From positions 13,066,953 to 13,130,952 of the forward strand of contig CM063256.1 of NCBI GenBank assembly GCA_032158295.1: a stretch of DNA of 64,000 nucleotides, given 5' to 3'. The position numbers were made by a program, and so were the translations under genes. How positions within the stretch are numbered: the first letter of the stretch is position 1; each line of letters begins with the position of its first letter. Of this stretch, positions 19,901 to 32,929 are shown one piece after another. Under the pieces are notes generated by a model. The model was not told where the DNA came from. It searched no databases and was given only the letters and a program-made list of their open reading frames with translations. The DNA is from Pycnopodia helianthoides. Lineage: Eukaryota > Echinodermata > Asteroidea > Forcipulatida > Asteriidae.

Positions 19901-21881
19901 CAAACTCTTTTCAAAATATGTTTCAGTATTAAAACAGCGTAAAAATATTATGACATAACACACGCACATTGTCTCCGTGTTTGCCGCTTTTTTTTGTTAT
20001 TTAGTGACTTTTTTCTTTGTTTATTACTTTCCAATAATTTCTAGCTATAACTTTTCAATATTATTTAATGAAAATATGTTAGTTATGGCTAATGTTTCAG
20101 TATTCGTTCGGATAAAATTACGGTTTCGCCGACAGAAAATGAGCCATTTTGTCACCTCCCTGTACTGCATGTGTTTTATTTTCGTGAATACGCGGCTGGC
20201 TGTTCCGCGAACGGCTTGCTATTTTTGGGCCCAATACTGTGCTAGCTTCAGCTCGGTCATCACTACAAAATAAACCGCCCACTAATAAAATATCAGTGAT
20301 TGTACAATTACAACCAGAGTAGGATTATGCCAACAAGATTAAGCTAGCAAGGGTTGTGCTTTCTCTGCTGCCTTCGGTTGACTATCGGATCTGAAATGTG
20401 AACTTTAAAACGGCTCCAGTGGTGGGTCTCCAGTTTTTGATCGAGTTGCATCCATGCTGCACCACGTACGTTGTGTTGAGTCAGTCCATTTTTTCATTCA
20501 GCATAGAAAGTTGTAACGTCATGTTTTATGGAATAGCTGTCGATCTCAACAAATGTAAGTTGTAAATTTGTCATTATCGTTTTCCATTCGATTGACCTAG
20601 TTTATCATTCAATAATGCAGTGTGAGTTGCGTTTACTATGGCTAATTTATGTAAATAGTTGTTGCACCTCCATGGTTTGTGCATCCACGGTTTCCATGAT
20701 TTCATTTGCTGATTCAATCACAGTCACACGTTTTTGTTTGTGTTCAATCATGTCAATCGGGCATGTTTCTTGATTTGAGTTTGGGAAAATAGACGTACCA
20801 TCACTGACTGGCTATACATATGGAAGATTGAAATTAAACCAGCTGTAATGTAGTTTAGCAATCTCAATCAAGCAGGCTCGCCTGGACGCCTGACAGTACG
20901 GGTGCATAGACATTTTACAGGATTTTTTGCTGTGATGGGATTTCTTGCAATAGTCAGACATGACTAGTTTTAGGCGTTCAATCCTGTTGTCATGCAGCTG
21001 ACGTGCCGTGTGCAAAACATGTGCGAGCGATCTCCAAAAATACCTAAGTTACTGGTAATTGTTATAAATCAAATAAGTAAAATGTACCTGAAATTTGAAA
21101 AATAAAATACTAATTTTACCTTTTGAAAACGTAAATAAAATGTTCGTATTTTCTATGGGTGTTTCAATTGGAAACAAGAAAGTAAAAAAAAAAATTATTA
21201 TCCCAACCAGAAAAAACTACCTGCCAAGATCGGTTCACGCTGAACACAATGACGCTATTCACACCGCGCGAAACTGGATCGCTTTTGCCGAAGAGCTTGC
21301 CAAATAATTATTGTCTCAGCATTGTCAGATTTTACCACTATGAGAGGACAATAACTTCCGATCATAATAAGAAATCCGACTATTGAAGGGCTGGTAAGAA
21401 TGTCCCGTAAAAAGTCTATGCACCCGTACTGCCTGAGTACTTCATAATTAAACACTAAAAATGTCAAGACATCTGGTAAATATCAGTGAAATTAAGATGC
21501 TGTATGATACTTTTTTGTCATGGTGGTGGTGATTGATTGATGAATAATGACAGTGGATTTTGCCTGCACTACCACCACCGTGTTGAATCACACAAAATGT
21601 GGACACTGATTTTGAGCTGTTACCCTTTAAAGGTGTACAAATCTTAAGCAATGAATCAAATAGAATAAGGCCGACCTCATTCTGCCAACAAATCACTATT
21701 GTTTCTTGCTTTGACAGTAGAGAATAATGGCAGTCGACAAGTTGGCCAACCGGCTCCAATATATATGGAGAAATTCTTGAAATTGTTGCCCTGCAAGGTC
21801 AAAGTTACAATGTTCATTATCCTCTCTGAAACGATGCCGGCGGAAAACAGTGAAGTCGGTTCCATCCCAGCAATGACAGGA

Positions 21882-22109
21882 CTAACCCTCTTGCTGTCTG
21901 ACCATTCAATACCATTCAAGTGGTTTTGAATGATAGATAAGCTTTGCCATTCTGAAAATGATACCATGAGGGAATGCATGTACACAGTACACAGTTAGTT
22001 CTGTGCACAGTTGTGCCACCGTACACAACCTTGGCAGTCGAAGGGTTTCAAATGGTTGGTCAACTCACTGGAAAATGTTGCCAAGAGTCACTGACAGTAT
22101 GAGGGTTAA
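21882..22109 (-). mobile_element. TTAA-ended MITE, family F4, copy 1
   Basis: Reverse copy. It begins CTAACCCTCTTGCTGTCTGA and ends ACAGTATGAGGGTTAA. The inside carries TGTACACAGTACACAGTTAG and TCAACTCACTGGAAAATGTT. Other copies are at 32317, 34212 and 41813. Confidence 0.82.
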
Positions 22110-22984
22110 TGATCAATTAGTCTGAGACTCGTCAGAGGTTCCACGGAAGGATGGGTGCACAGTTGAATTGAAGTAGACTCTGTACTCACACTGTCCATTA
22201 CCCATTCAAAGCCCCTGGACATTTCATCTATTATGTGGCTCCAGTCATATTTGACCATACTTCACTCTTTATTTTTTTATTCAGTATTGTCTGTCGTGAG
22301 CAGCTGCAACAAGTGAAGTCATTGTGTCTCGGACAAAAGTCAACTGGTAGATCTCCAAGAGGGAAAAACACCCAAAATTCATTCAGTCAAAATAACTTGT
22401 TATTTCTGTAAACGCTGTCCTAACTATTCGGACAATAGTTCAAGCAGTGTGAAAACTTCTGTTTGGAAGCGCCCGACAAAAAACAGATGTCTGGAAAAGT
22501 CGGAAAACATCTGCTCTGGTTCTGCAAAACATGGTTGTTTATTCCAGCCGTTGGCCTGAAAGAACTTTGATGTTAGGATTTACCACATAAGGAACTTTTG
22601 TTGTGAGTGCGGACAATTTGTCAGCCATCAAAGCATGATGCTGTCTAACCACCACCGTAAATCCACTGGTCAGTTAGGTCTTCCAATCTCCAAACCTCTT
22701 CGGACGTCATCACTTTCGTCGATTAGTACAAGAACGTTTGGTAAAATCCTTATTATTGGAGAGAAATTGAGGTAAGGGAATTAAGTTCAAAATGTTTAAA
22801 TTTTCACCATGTAAACACAAAGTCCTTAATTTTGGTACTGAAATCAGCTTATTTTTTTTGTTTGAGTTTTCATATATTATTCTTGAATATTGTGATGTTA
22901 TTTTAGCGGGAAATATGTCACTGAAAAAATGGTTGTAGTACGCGTGTTCCACCAATCAAATGACAAGGATCTATGTTTGAGTAA

Positions 22985-23200
22985 TGTCGCTGCACACTGC
23001 CTGCGTTCATTGCACCTTATGTAGTGTACACACACTGTATTTTTTACATCCCTGTGGAGACATCTTTTGTTCTTTCCTTTGTCCCTGTAGAAGACTTTGT
23101 ACACAAAACATCCCAATCTTTAGAATTCCTGTATGGAGACCTTTTCCCCCCCTTTTTTGTTTTATTCTTGGTCTACATAAGGTAGCCAATTAAAGCAAAG
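22985..23200 (+). repeat. Dispersed repeat related to 61600-61960
   Basis: It shares CCTGTGGAGACATCTTTTGT, TCTTTCCTTTGTCCCTGTAG and TACATAAGGTAGCCAA with two adjacent units near 61600-61960. No coding content. Confidence 0.65.
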
Positions 23201-23812
23201 CTGTGAACACACACTGTCATTGACTGCCATAATGCATACTTCATGAATAATTCATTGAGGTTCTTGGAAAAGCTTTAGTCATGGGAGGGATTCTGAATTT
23301 AACTGTTAACAGTTATACTATTATGGTTAGATGGATCAATTGCATGAATTGTAAGTCAGTCCATAGTCTTATCAGAGCTGGGTGGGTAGGCCTGACTCTA
23401 TTGTTGTGGATCAGTGGATGTATTTAATCTCTCTCATTGTTCAGGTTGGACCTTGACAACCCATGGGCTTTTCCTCCATGGTAAATGGGCTTAAATCCTT
23501 TTGTAAACATTGTTGTCTGGGGCAGTCTGGTTTCTGCTTGGAATTCTCACTGAAGAAGTGCCATGTGTGTGTGAATGGATGGGGTTTGAGCCTGCCATGG
23601 GCTTCTTCGCAAATACTCATTCCTCTGGTGTTAGCCGTGGAATGAGGTACAATAGTCTAAGCTGGTGACCAAATAGACCAGCATATCCCTCATTCAACTG
23701 CTATTTATAAATGCACACTGAGTATGTGTATTTTTTGTGAGTGTCTATGTACTATGTAGTCTACAGAGTGATATTGGAGGAATGCATTCGTACGGTTTAC
23801 ACTTAAAGGAAC

Positions 23813-24194
23813 ATTACAGAAATGGTTTTTGTTAACAAACAGTTGCTGGCAGTGTAAGCACTTTATGTAATCCACCATATACATAAACTGACAAACCTGT
23901 AGAAGTTTGAGATCGATCGGCCATCTGGGTCACAAGAAAATAGTGAAAAACCGATTACACATTTGCATGAAATCATATAGATTCAACAAATGAATAAAAC
24001 GCTCGCTGAGCGATAAACTCCAATCGGAAAATTAATTTATTCATTTCTCATCAAATATGGCATTTCAGACAGAAATATTTCAAGGGATGTTTTCTACTAT
24101 CATCATCATTAAACTGTGTAAGTATTATGTGAATCTGTGGTCAAAAAGTATATTTTACAAGTTTTTTCTTACCAATTCTGTAATGTACCTTTAA
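23813..24194. mobile_element. TTAA-ended MITE, family F1, copy 4
   Basis: Ends TTAAAGGAACATTACAGAAA and ATTCTGTAATGTACCTTTAA. Same orientation as copy 3. Confidence 0.86.
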
Positions 24195-25789
24195 GTACAA
24201 GATGGGTTGTGGCTTTACATTGATTTGTTTTCACTCAATTTTTAAAATCCCAACATGAAAATTTCAGTCTTGATCATTCTGATAAAAGCAAGAGGGTTGT
24301 GACAACATTCTTATAAAAATATTTTAAAAAGTGAAGTGTTTTTTTTTTTCTTCTTTCTTTTAAATACGTATTTCCAGCTGTAGAACAGCAGCGCTTCATT
24401 TTACTTGAATTTTCAATTATGTTAATTTATATCATCAATTTTTATTGTGGTAGTCTAAGTAGACCTATGGGATTTAAATCTACTTTTCTTGTTTCCTTCT
24501 TCTGGACAACTTGTGCAAAGACTCTCTACAGAAAACAGGGATTAGGAACACTATAAAAGCAATATTATGTTTACACCGAAGATCAACATTCGGTTTAAAA
24601 AAATTATCCTTGGGAAAAAAGTAGGCAAAGTTCTACAAGTAGTCCTTCAGCAAATTTTTAACAATTTTTTTCGGGGGAATGCAATAATACAGTCCAATTT
24701 CATGCTATGTATAGCTTGCATACCACAAACAAAACATTTTTTCAGTTGTGATACTTCAGGCCTGGAATTGCATGAAGGTCTGTTGCTCCTGGTTTTTGCC
24801 TTGGTGTCCCTTCTTTAGTTTCCCATAGATTTCAGGATTTTCCAACGGAAGTGCCCTTTGGGAAATGAAAATGGTCTAGCCCTCTCAAAGATGAAATTCC
24901 AGGCCCGATACTTCACAGAGAGAAAGGAGGTAATTTACTCCATGTGCCCTGTTCATTGCCTTGGTGCCCCTTTGAAATGTAAACAAAAAAATCATTACTT
25001 GAATCATAGTGAGTGCAAGCTGCCTTGCCCTCAGAAGCTGTGTAGGAAGAAAGATGGAGCAGTATTTAAAAACTAGATTTATTGTTCCATACAGAGCATA
25101 AAGTATGATGTATCATGTATCATGGCTGTACTTGCACAACCAGCCTGTGCATTCCAGTGTGTGTTTATTTGACAGTGTGCACAGTACATGTAGCTATTGG
25201 TGATGCCAGCTGTTACCTGTACATATGTTTCAAAGTTGGGTTTTTCGCCAACCATATCGAGCGATTGAATTGTGAAATGTAGGTTGGGTCTTTGGCTTAA
25301 CATATTATAGGATACGTGTAATTGTATCCTGAATTCTCTGTCATCTGATGTAATAAATGCTGAAATGTAGGTCAGTTAAGGCCTACATAAATACAACATC
25401 TGTCAAACTCACCATGCAGTATTTGAATAGACATTGCCAGTCTATTCATTGACAACCTTACTGGGGGAATGCACTCAGAGCTGTAGGCAAGTCTTAGACC
25501 AAACGTCCTTGGCCTCCATTCAAATAGAGCAGCTCCCATACCCAGTTCCAAAAGGTCATTTGCAATGCAGTGTTCTGAGTTTTCAGTAAAGAATTTGTCA
25601 AAGGGCATTATCTATGTGGACTGTGTTAGCTGATATGTCAACTATCCTTGTAGTGTTTAGTACTTTCCTATTAAAAATAAAAGGCTCCATGGACCATTCT
25701 TATCAGAAGGATGTGCTGGGCTGAACACTTGTATTATTTTCAGTTCCTGTCATTAGTTTCCTGAAAAGTTATTAACTTTATGTCTTTTA

Positions 25790-25945
25790 AGTGATAAACG
25801 ACAAGGCAAACTGACTTGGTAATTTTTTTAAATAATTTTGGGTTGAACAAAGAAAAAAAACTAGAGGCAGAGCGGGACTTGAACCTGCGACGTTCCTCTG
25901 GATTAATGTGCCTGCCCTGTACCAACTGAGCATCTAGCCCTCAGA
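25790..25945 (-). repeat. tRNA-derived SINE, family B
   Basis: Reverse copy: GGGCTAGATGCTCAGTTGGT head, GGTTCAAGTCCCGCTCTGCC B-box, and TTGGGTTGAACAAAG and GACAAGGCAAACTGACTTGG toward the left end. Confidence 0.72.
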
Positions 25946-27148
25946 TACAAATTATATTTAACAACTTAAATTAATTAGAAAATAACCAAATATCAGTAAT
26001 AATAGCGAAACGCCTTTTTGAAAAAAATAAAAGAAAGAGGAGGAGCCCCCCCCCCTTCTTTTCAAATTGGCTGCCACACATATTTTATTTGAAGATGGCC
26101 GCCTGCTCATTTTACCCTCCAAAGTGCAGGGAACCATGCTAACTTCAGTTGTGTTTTGCAAACAAGAAAATCAGGCGAATTTAAGAAAACAATCCCGAAA
26201 TTTTGATGAGGAAAAAATATAAAAAAGCATGCATGTTTGGAAAAACGGTACTTTTTGATTACAGACCAAAAATATGTTTGCTTTTTTTACAATGGGGTAG
26301 ATAGAGTGGGGGATAAGTTACCCTTTTGTAGGGAACTTTTTCTCCTAGTGTAGTAAGTGTTATCTTCAGTATGCACATGCTATTGAATCACATGAAAAGG
26401 GGGAGGGTTTGGGGGCATGTGTTGGATGCGTTTGTGAACTTTTAAAAAGGGCATCTAGGCTGACGGTGAAATAATACACCCCAAAAAGAATTTACAAGTG
26501 CTGCAAGGAAGTTTTCTCTGCAAATTCATTTTGACTAAATTCAAAGTTATGTGCTTTAAAAATCCTGATTCACGATGATCTCTTAAAAAATGGTTTGAAG
26601 GTGAAATCCTGTTGGAGCTAATAAAATAAATAAATAAATACAAGCGCATTTAAACTTGCAAATTCATCATTCATGAAAGGACCCTCAAAAGTAGATGTTT
26701 GTTTGTTTGTTTGTTTGTTTGTTGGGGTGTTGGGGGGTGGGGGGGGGGTGTTTGGGTGTTTGTTTGTTTGTTTGTTCAGATGGTCTTCCTGACAAGGGAA
26801 CCTGGCAAAGCTCCCATAAGGGGGGATTAAGCACCAAGCTGGAAAAAACCAATCTCTATCATGCAAACATTGAAACTACTGTACATGACTATAATTTGCA
26901 CAAATTCAATAAATTGTGATTACAAAACTAGACGACAGCACTTATTTGTACTCTCGTTTTTGTGAAGTCAGCGGTTTATAGCTTGGCCAGATTCGAACTC
27001 GTAGCCTTGTGATTGCAAGTCCTGCAGTTTTTACTACTTGACTATGGTAATAATTATACAAAGTGTTTGTAATGAACATTTATGTTGTGTACAAGTTTAT
27101 GGTTGTGTAGCCTCCGCACACCCATGCAGCCTGTTCGTGGATGAGAGC

Positions 27149-27502
27149 AGGGCTCGAATTTGACACTGGACCGCTGGCCCAAGGCCAGTGATTTTAGCTT
27201 CAGGTCAGTAAACTCATGTTCGGACAAGTCCGGCGGCCTTGTGTTTGTGCTCAAATGTTGACTCTCAGTCTGATAAATACATTTCTGTTGATTATCGAAG
27301 ACTACTTACCCATAATATACAAATGAGATAAATCTTCTCTGTGTGCTTTTTCAAATTCAAACAGTTCAATTATCAATCTGTGTAGGCTTTGTTTTCCTTT
27401 TCACTTCAATTCTGGTCTTGTACTCAACATTCCGGTCCAGTAAATATTTTGAGCTACAAGCCCTGCGGTCTTGTGGTTTTTTTCCCCCAAATTCTAGCCC
27501 TG
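27149..27502 (-). mobile_element. MITE family G, copy 3 (inverse orientation)
   Basis: It starts CAGGGCTCGAATTTGACACT and ends AAATTCTAGCCCTG. The inside reads CAAGTCCGGCGGCCTTGTGT, the reverse of the copy at 5814. Confidence 0.78.
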
Positions 27503-28153
27503 GACAGGGTACCAGCGTTGACGGCACGCTTTACTTTTGACCGTGTCCACCCACCTGCATTTGCAAAACAATGCATGCAAACTCTCCGTTTTGTTGCTGT
27601 TGTTGCTAAACCCAATTGAGAAACACAACGGTGCAAGTTCAATTCATTGTGTTTCCACTTAGTTATATGCACTGTTTTTTTCTTCTTTTTCTAGTCAACT
27701 ATGATATATTGCTTGGTGCAGTTTGCTCTGTTATTGTATTTCCAGCACCACTTTCCTTACTTGTCTTGTAAACACATTTATAACAATTGGATTCTGCTTG
27801 GGACCAGCCCCAGCATCAAGTCCGTAGCACCCACAGTTGGTGCATCACAAATTCACAAATTAGCAATTGTTCATATTCACTCTTCAATCAAACAATAGAT
27901 CAAGTTTAGAACATGTGCTGGTACGATGCAAATAGTGTGTAATGTGCGTGCCGGTCTTCCTACCTCTAGTATCCTATAACGACTACCCATCGATCTCAAT
28001 TAATTGTCGGAAACAAATCATTGCCTCTAGGTGCTCGTATTTATTTATTTTTTTCCTTTTTTTCTTTAATAATCTCATGTTATTTTGACACTTAAGTTAC
28101 TGTTTTATGAGTCCTATTTCACTAGTGAGTTCAGAGGGTGGAGGAAAGAGTTA

Positions 28154-28518
28154 TTAAAGGAACATTACAGAATTGGTAAAAAAAAACTTGTAAAATATAC
28201 TTTTTGATCACAGATTGACATAAAACTTACACGGTCTAATGATGATGATAGTAGAAAACATCCTTTGAAATATTTCTGTCGGAAATGCCATATTTGATGA
28301 GAAATGAATAAACTAATTTTCCGCTCAGTGAGCGTTTTATTCATTTTTGGAATCTATATGATTTCATGCAAATGTGTAATCAGCTTTTCATTATTTGCTT
28401 GTGACCCAGATGGCCAATCGATCTCAAACTTCTACAGGTTTGTCAGTTTATGTTTAAAGTGCAAGCACTGCCAGCAACTGTTTTGTTAGCAAAAACCAAT
28501 TCTGTAATGTTCCTTTAA
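28154..28518. mobile_element. TTAA-ended MITE, family F1, copy 5
   Basis: Ends TTAAAGGAACATTACAGAAT and ATTCTGTAATGTTCCTTTAA. It has a small internal deletion near 28320 and another near 28455. Confidence 0.86.
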
Positions 28519-28924
28519 ACAAGCAAATGGGACTAAAATGATATTTTAGTAGGCCCACAATGTAAATAATATGCACATGTGCGTGCCAATCTTTCTACTT
28601 TTACATCCCATAATAACTACCCTTTGATCTCCATTAATTGTCAGGAACAGATCGCGTCTCATAAAGCTTCAGGTTGTTTGGATTTTAAAGGTTTTTTTTT
28701 TTCAATTTTTTATTTAAAAAAAAATTAATTTGACATACGTTGTTATTAGAGTCTCATTTTTAAGGAAGTTCAGAGGGTGAAGGACAGATTGAACAGTTCT
28801 TAAACAGGCAGAGGAGTAGAATGATATTTGAAAAACTCAAAAGGAATAATCAGCAATGATAAATATATCTTGTTTGTTAGTTTAGATTGCACCCAGATCA
28901 AACCTACATTTTTATTATTAGATA

Positions 28925-29276
28925 TTTCTGGTAATGAAACCAAGGATAGGATTCCTTCTTAGTGAACTTAATCACTGGTGTTTGTAAGCCAGAGGAATCC
29001 CCAAAACAAGGGTGCCTGCTATGTGAACCAGAAACACTGGATTAACCCCTACTCTTCTACGATAACTTTTCTCGGTTCTTTTACTTGAACTACCATTTCT
29101 AGTACACTGGACCTATACATTGTAGCTCAATGTCCCATCCAAAAGACACAGTAATTATGGTAAAGTACATACCTTGCTCAAGGACAAAAGCGCCACAACT
29201 GGAACTCGAACCCACACTCTGCTGGTCAGATACACCAGAGCTCAAGTCTGGTGCTGTTAAACCGCTCGGCCACGAC
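28925..29276 (-). repeat. tRNA-derived SINE, family A, long form
   Basis: Reverse copy: GGCCGAGCGGTTTAACAGCA head, GGGTTCGAGTTCCAGTTG B-box, CTTGAGCAAGGTATGTACTT, and a tail with GGTTCACATAGCAGGCACCC. Confidence 0.78.
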
Positions 29277-29280
29277 ATGC

Positions 29281-29617
29281 ATTAATGGGTTTGAGTCCTG
29301 GTCATGACACGTACCCTTTTTAAAAGCAAGACACTTTTAACAATAATTGCTTTGTTCTTTGGATGGTACGTATGTAAAGCAAGGTCTTATGTGTCATATA
29401 ATGCCGTAATTTTGTTCCAGTTATTTAATAGTTTTTGTGGACATGCCATTAATGGGTTTGAGTCCTGGTCATGACACGTACCCTTTTTAAAAGCAAGACA
29501 CTTTTAAACCAATAATTGCTTTGTTCTTTGGATGGGACGTATGTAAAGCAGAGGTCTCATGTGTCATATAATGCCCGTAATTTTGTTCCAGTTATTTAAT
29601 AGTTTTTGTGGACACGA
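29281..29617 (+). repeat. SINE fragment duplicated in tandem (167-bp unit)
   Basis: Two units start at 29281 and 29448 with ATTAATGGGTTTGAGTCCTG. Each contains GACACGTACCCTTTTTAAAA and TTCCAGTTATTTAATAGTTT. The unit carries the B-box half and tail of SINE family A. The two copies differ at only a few positions, so the duplication looks recent. Confidence 0.82.
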
Positions 29618-30308
29618 CATCTTGGCCATACTTTTTTTCCTTTTCTTACATTTCTTGTTTTCGTTTTTGGCTCAATTGAAATACAGCCAACACATTTGGG
29701 TCAAGTGCATGCTGGTATGCACACAAACATGGTGAAGTGACTTCTAAGTGCACACCCAGCTGAGGATTGTCCCGGACTCCAATGTCAAGGGTCAATGTCA
29801 AAGGTCAAGTACTTGTATTCCTGCAATTCTGCACTTTTCCCAAAACAGCTGTTTACCATCAAAAACTATTTCTCAATTATCTTCTTGGACATTTTGTTAC
29901 AAATCACGTGTTCAAACGTTAACTATCGAATTGGTGCCTGGGGAAATTATTCTAGTCTGAACAGAGGTCTGGTTTCACTGTAGTTGAGGAATAAACTTCA
30001 ATTTATGTTGAATGCTGTGTAAAGACAAAGTACCTTCCTAAATTTAACCAGAAGGATAACCAATAGCAACTGAGGATGAAAACAATTAGTTTAAAAGTCA
30101 TGAACCATGTAAAACACTGATCACCCTGTGCTTTCGAAGTCCACTAATATAAATAAAACCCACAGACATGCTACAGGGGTGGTAGTCATAGGACCTTCAC
30201 ATTAAAAAAAAAGAAGAAAAGAAGGTATTTATAGAGCGCTTTTCCAAAACATGATCAAAGCGCATAACAAAATGATCAAAGCGCATAACAAAGAAATGGA
30301 TGAATTAA

Positions 30309-30664
30309 AACAAGCTAGTGCAAATCATAAATCTACAATTTAGGAAAGAGATCAGTTTTAAGTTTTTTCTTAAATGTAACAATACAAGAAGAATTACGGA
30401 CATTAATTGGGAGACTGTTCCAAAGTTCAGCAGCAGAGTGTGAGAAGGGTGTTTGCCATAAGTTAGTCTGGACTCGTGAGTGTTAAGCCGAGTTTTATCG
30501 GAAGAAGAACGGAGTCCTTGACGGTGGTTTTGGCGAAGATGAAACATATCAGAGAGATAAGGTGGAGCAATGCCATTTAAACATTTAAAAACATATAGAA
30601 GAGTTTTGAACTGAATGCGTTTCTCCATGGCTGGAGCAGATGACCTATATTTGTTGTTGAGCAC
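30309..30664 (-). pseudogene. LINE reverse-transcriptase 3' fragment
   Basis: On the minus strand MEKRIQFKTLLYVFKCLNGI and then APPYLSDMF and LRSSSDKTRL are read. After a frame change they are followed by AAELWNSLPINVRN and FKKKLKTDLFPKL with a stop. This order is typical of the C-terminal region of CR1/L2-like non-LTR retrotransposons. The frame break near 30435-30450 and the missing catalytic core mark it as dead. Confidence 0.85.
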
Positions 30665-30821
30665 TGATTATTTAGTACTTAACCTCCATTGGTGTAAAGG
30701 TAGAATCAAACATGTAATTAATTAGAACTGTGATGCAATTATTATACACATGTAACGAGCTGTTAAAATGTTTCCATACCCGCTGCCAATTACAGACTTC
30801 AAACTGGTCTCTCGAAACAAG

Positions 30822-30900
30822 GTATGGTGGTATAGTGGTTGAGACATCTGCCCTACAATGCGGGGGTCCTGGGTTCAAATCCCACTGTAGTAGCCTAATG
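30822..30900 (+). repeat. tRNA-like sequence next to a SINE
   Basis: TGGTATAGTGGTTGAGACAT resembles an A box and GGGTTCAAATCCCACTGTAG a B box, about the right distance apart. The expected acceptor stem does not pair, so it is called tRNA-derived rather than a working tRNA gene. Confidence 0.5.
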
Positions 30901-30924
30901 GTAATAATAGTACGCAGTTTCTAC

Positions 30925-31277
30925 CTAGGGCCTAGTGATTTATCATACCTTAGTACATCTCAAAGGGCTCATCATTTTTTTCTACAAGGTGTGCAGAGCT
31001 ATCTTTGCAATCTGCTGCCAGCCATGTACAAGAAAAAAACGAGGGCAAACCCCTTCTCATAGCGATTAAGTGTTTACAACTGGGTTCTTTTACATGCCTA
31101 CACGACACACAGGACCTATGCTTAAACCTGTACGTCCCATCCCAAGGATGAAGCAGTAGTGGGTTAAGTTTCTTGCTTAAGGACACAAGTGTCAAGACCG
31201 GGACTCGAACCCACACTCTGCTGATCAGAAACACCAGAGCTTTTGCCCGGTGTGCTTGACGTTTCGGCCACAACACG
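30925..31277 (-). repeat. tRNA-derived SINE, family A, long form
   Basis: Reverse copy: AAGCACACCGGGCAAAAGCT head, GGGTTCGAGTCCCGGTCTTG B-box, CCTTAAGCAAGAAACTTAAC, a GTCGTGTAGGCATGTAAAAG stretch, and the TCATTTTTTTCTACAAGGTG segment. Confidence 0.8.
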
Positions 31278-32316
31278 CAATCAGCTTAGTAATATGCCTA
31301 GTGGTTTATTCTCTGTCCACAGGACAGAAAGCGTTGAATATAGAGTGATCATCCTAAATCCGTATAAAAGGAAAAACACAAATGATATCACATTCCAAAA
31401 GTGTTTCCTCTTTTTAACTTTTTCTTTTATTATATTATACGGCATGAAGGAAGTGATCAATGCTTTGTGACCATTTGTTTACTGAGCAGCAGTTAGTCTG
31501 GTACTTGATACTGCTTTGAAGCCTCAATATTTTCCCGTCCAGTTCAGCAAGACCCCCCGGCCCACTATGCCAAATCGTCATGTTTACATTTACATTTCTT
31601 CTGTATTGACATATATTTTTATGATTACATTGACTAATAATAATCTATCCATTGGCCTCGACTCAAACAGATAAGAAATTGATAGTTGGTAGTTGATAGT
31701 GATACATGGAAGTTGGCTTTTGAGATAAATGCAGTGTCCCTAGTCCATAGTACAGTGTAGTACAGGGTCATATTGCGGGCAAAGGATGTGTTATTTTTAA
31801 AGTCTCAAGTACTATTACACAATACAAAGCAATTCAAGTGGGTAATACCTAAGTATGTGGTACTTCTGTTGAATATACCAAAGTATTATTGCTACATTAC
31901 TTTGAGTGGACTCTGAACTGTGTTGTGTACTGTTGTCGGCGTCGTCGAGTGCCCGCCAAAAGGAAGTACGGCGCTTGGTTGTAAAATTACAACATTTTGT
32001 CCTTACAGAAGGTCCATTGCATGCAGGATTTAAGACAACTTGTTTTGAAAAACATTTCTTCCTAAAGAAAATCTGGGAAACCCCTTGCCTTGGAACATAT
32101 TTGTTTTTTTCGGTGAGAAAGGAAATTCATGTACATTGGAAACCCCCCCCCCCGGCTCTTTAGTGTTAAATTTCAGAGACATAGAAACAAACAGAGGTTT
32201 TTATACTATCCACAACTTCCTCATTTTGTTTTAAATGTTGGGCAACAGGTTTAAATAGAATTTGAACTCTCTCTTAACTAATTCTCCTCAAATTTTTACT
32301 ACTTATTTTCACTTGA

Positions 32317-32544
32317 TTAACCTCCTACTGTCAGTGACTCTTGGCAACATTTTCCAGTGAGTTGACCAACCATTTGAAACCATTCGACTGCCAAGGTTGT
32401 GTACGGTGACACAACTGTGCACAGAACTAACTGTGTACTGTGTACATGCATTCCCTCATGGTATCATATTGCAGGCTGGCATAGTTTATCTATCATTCAA
32501 AACCACTTGAATGGTATTGAATGGTCAGACAGCAAGAGGGTTAA
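32317..32544 (+). mobile_element. TTAA-ended MITE, family F4, copy 2
   Basis: It starts TTAACCTCCTACTGTCAGTG and ends AGACAGCAAGAGGGTTAA. It is nearly identical to the copies at 34212 and 41813. Confidence 0.86.
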
Positions 32545-32929
32545 AGTGCATTGAAGACATCTTGAAGAGTGCCACATGTGTTGTACATGTACATGTACAT
32601 ACACCTATCACATAAATTGTTGACTAGTAATCAATACAGTACATATGTATTTTGCACTCAGTTTTATCAACGAATAGCTTCAAATATGTAAGGCAAGTTA
32701 GCATCAGGGGTTGGCCAATTTTTCTATGAGCGTGTTGTCCATGACTTGATATTTTGTCCCTGTGATTGCTCGCTCGATCTCTTGGTTGTCCACCTGATGT
32801 CAACTTTCAGTCATTTGCCTCCTAATTTTTGCCTCTAAAGCATTTCTAAGAATTATTCGTTTGAAGCTTTATAAGTTCGATTCAAATCTGTTTTTGTTTA
32901 AAAGCATGTTGTTAAATGTCAAAGACCAG

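Larger units (their letters stand above)
15222..20255. mobile_element. 5-kb foldback element with compound arms and GC-rich core
   Basis: The left end CGAGCTGAAGCTAGCACAGT has its exact inverse at 20236-20255. Similarity continues for about 370 bp (AGTACAGGGAGGTGACAAAA, TTTTATCCGAACGAATACTG, AAACACGGAGACAATG), then into arrays of 110-200 bp sub-repeats. The left arm runs to about 16375 and the right arm from about 19385. Between them lie GC-rich 60-bp tandem repeats and a 124-bp tandem repeat. No transposase was seen. Target duplication is unclear: TCAT occurs at both edges, one base offset on the right. The left end is about 90 bp upstream of the DSCC1 start codon. Confidence 0.85.

Noticed and set aside
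30822..30895. A working tRNA gene
   Set aside because: A- and B-box-like parts exist, but the acceptor stem does not pair and a SINE lies directly beside it.
31906..32163. 85-codon forward frame as a possible DEPTOR first exon
   Set aside because: No resemblance to the DEPTOR N-terminus, and no donor in the required phase near its end.
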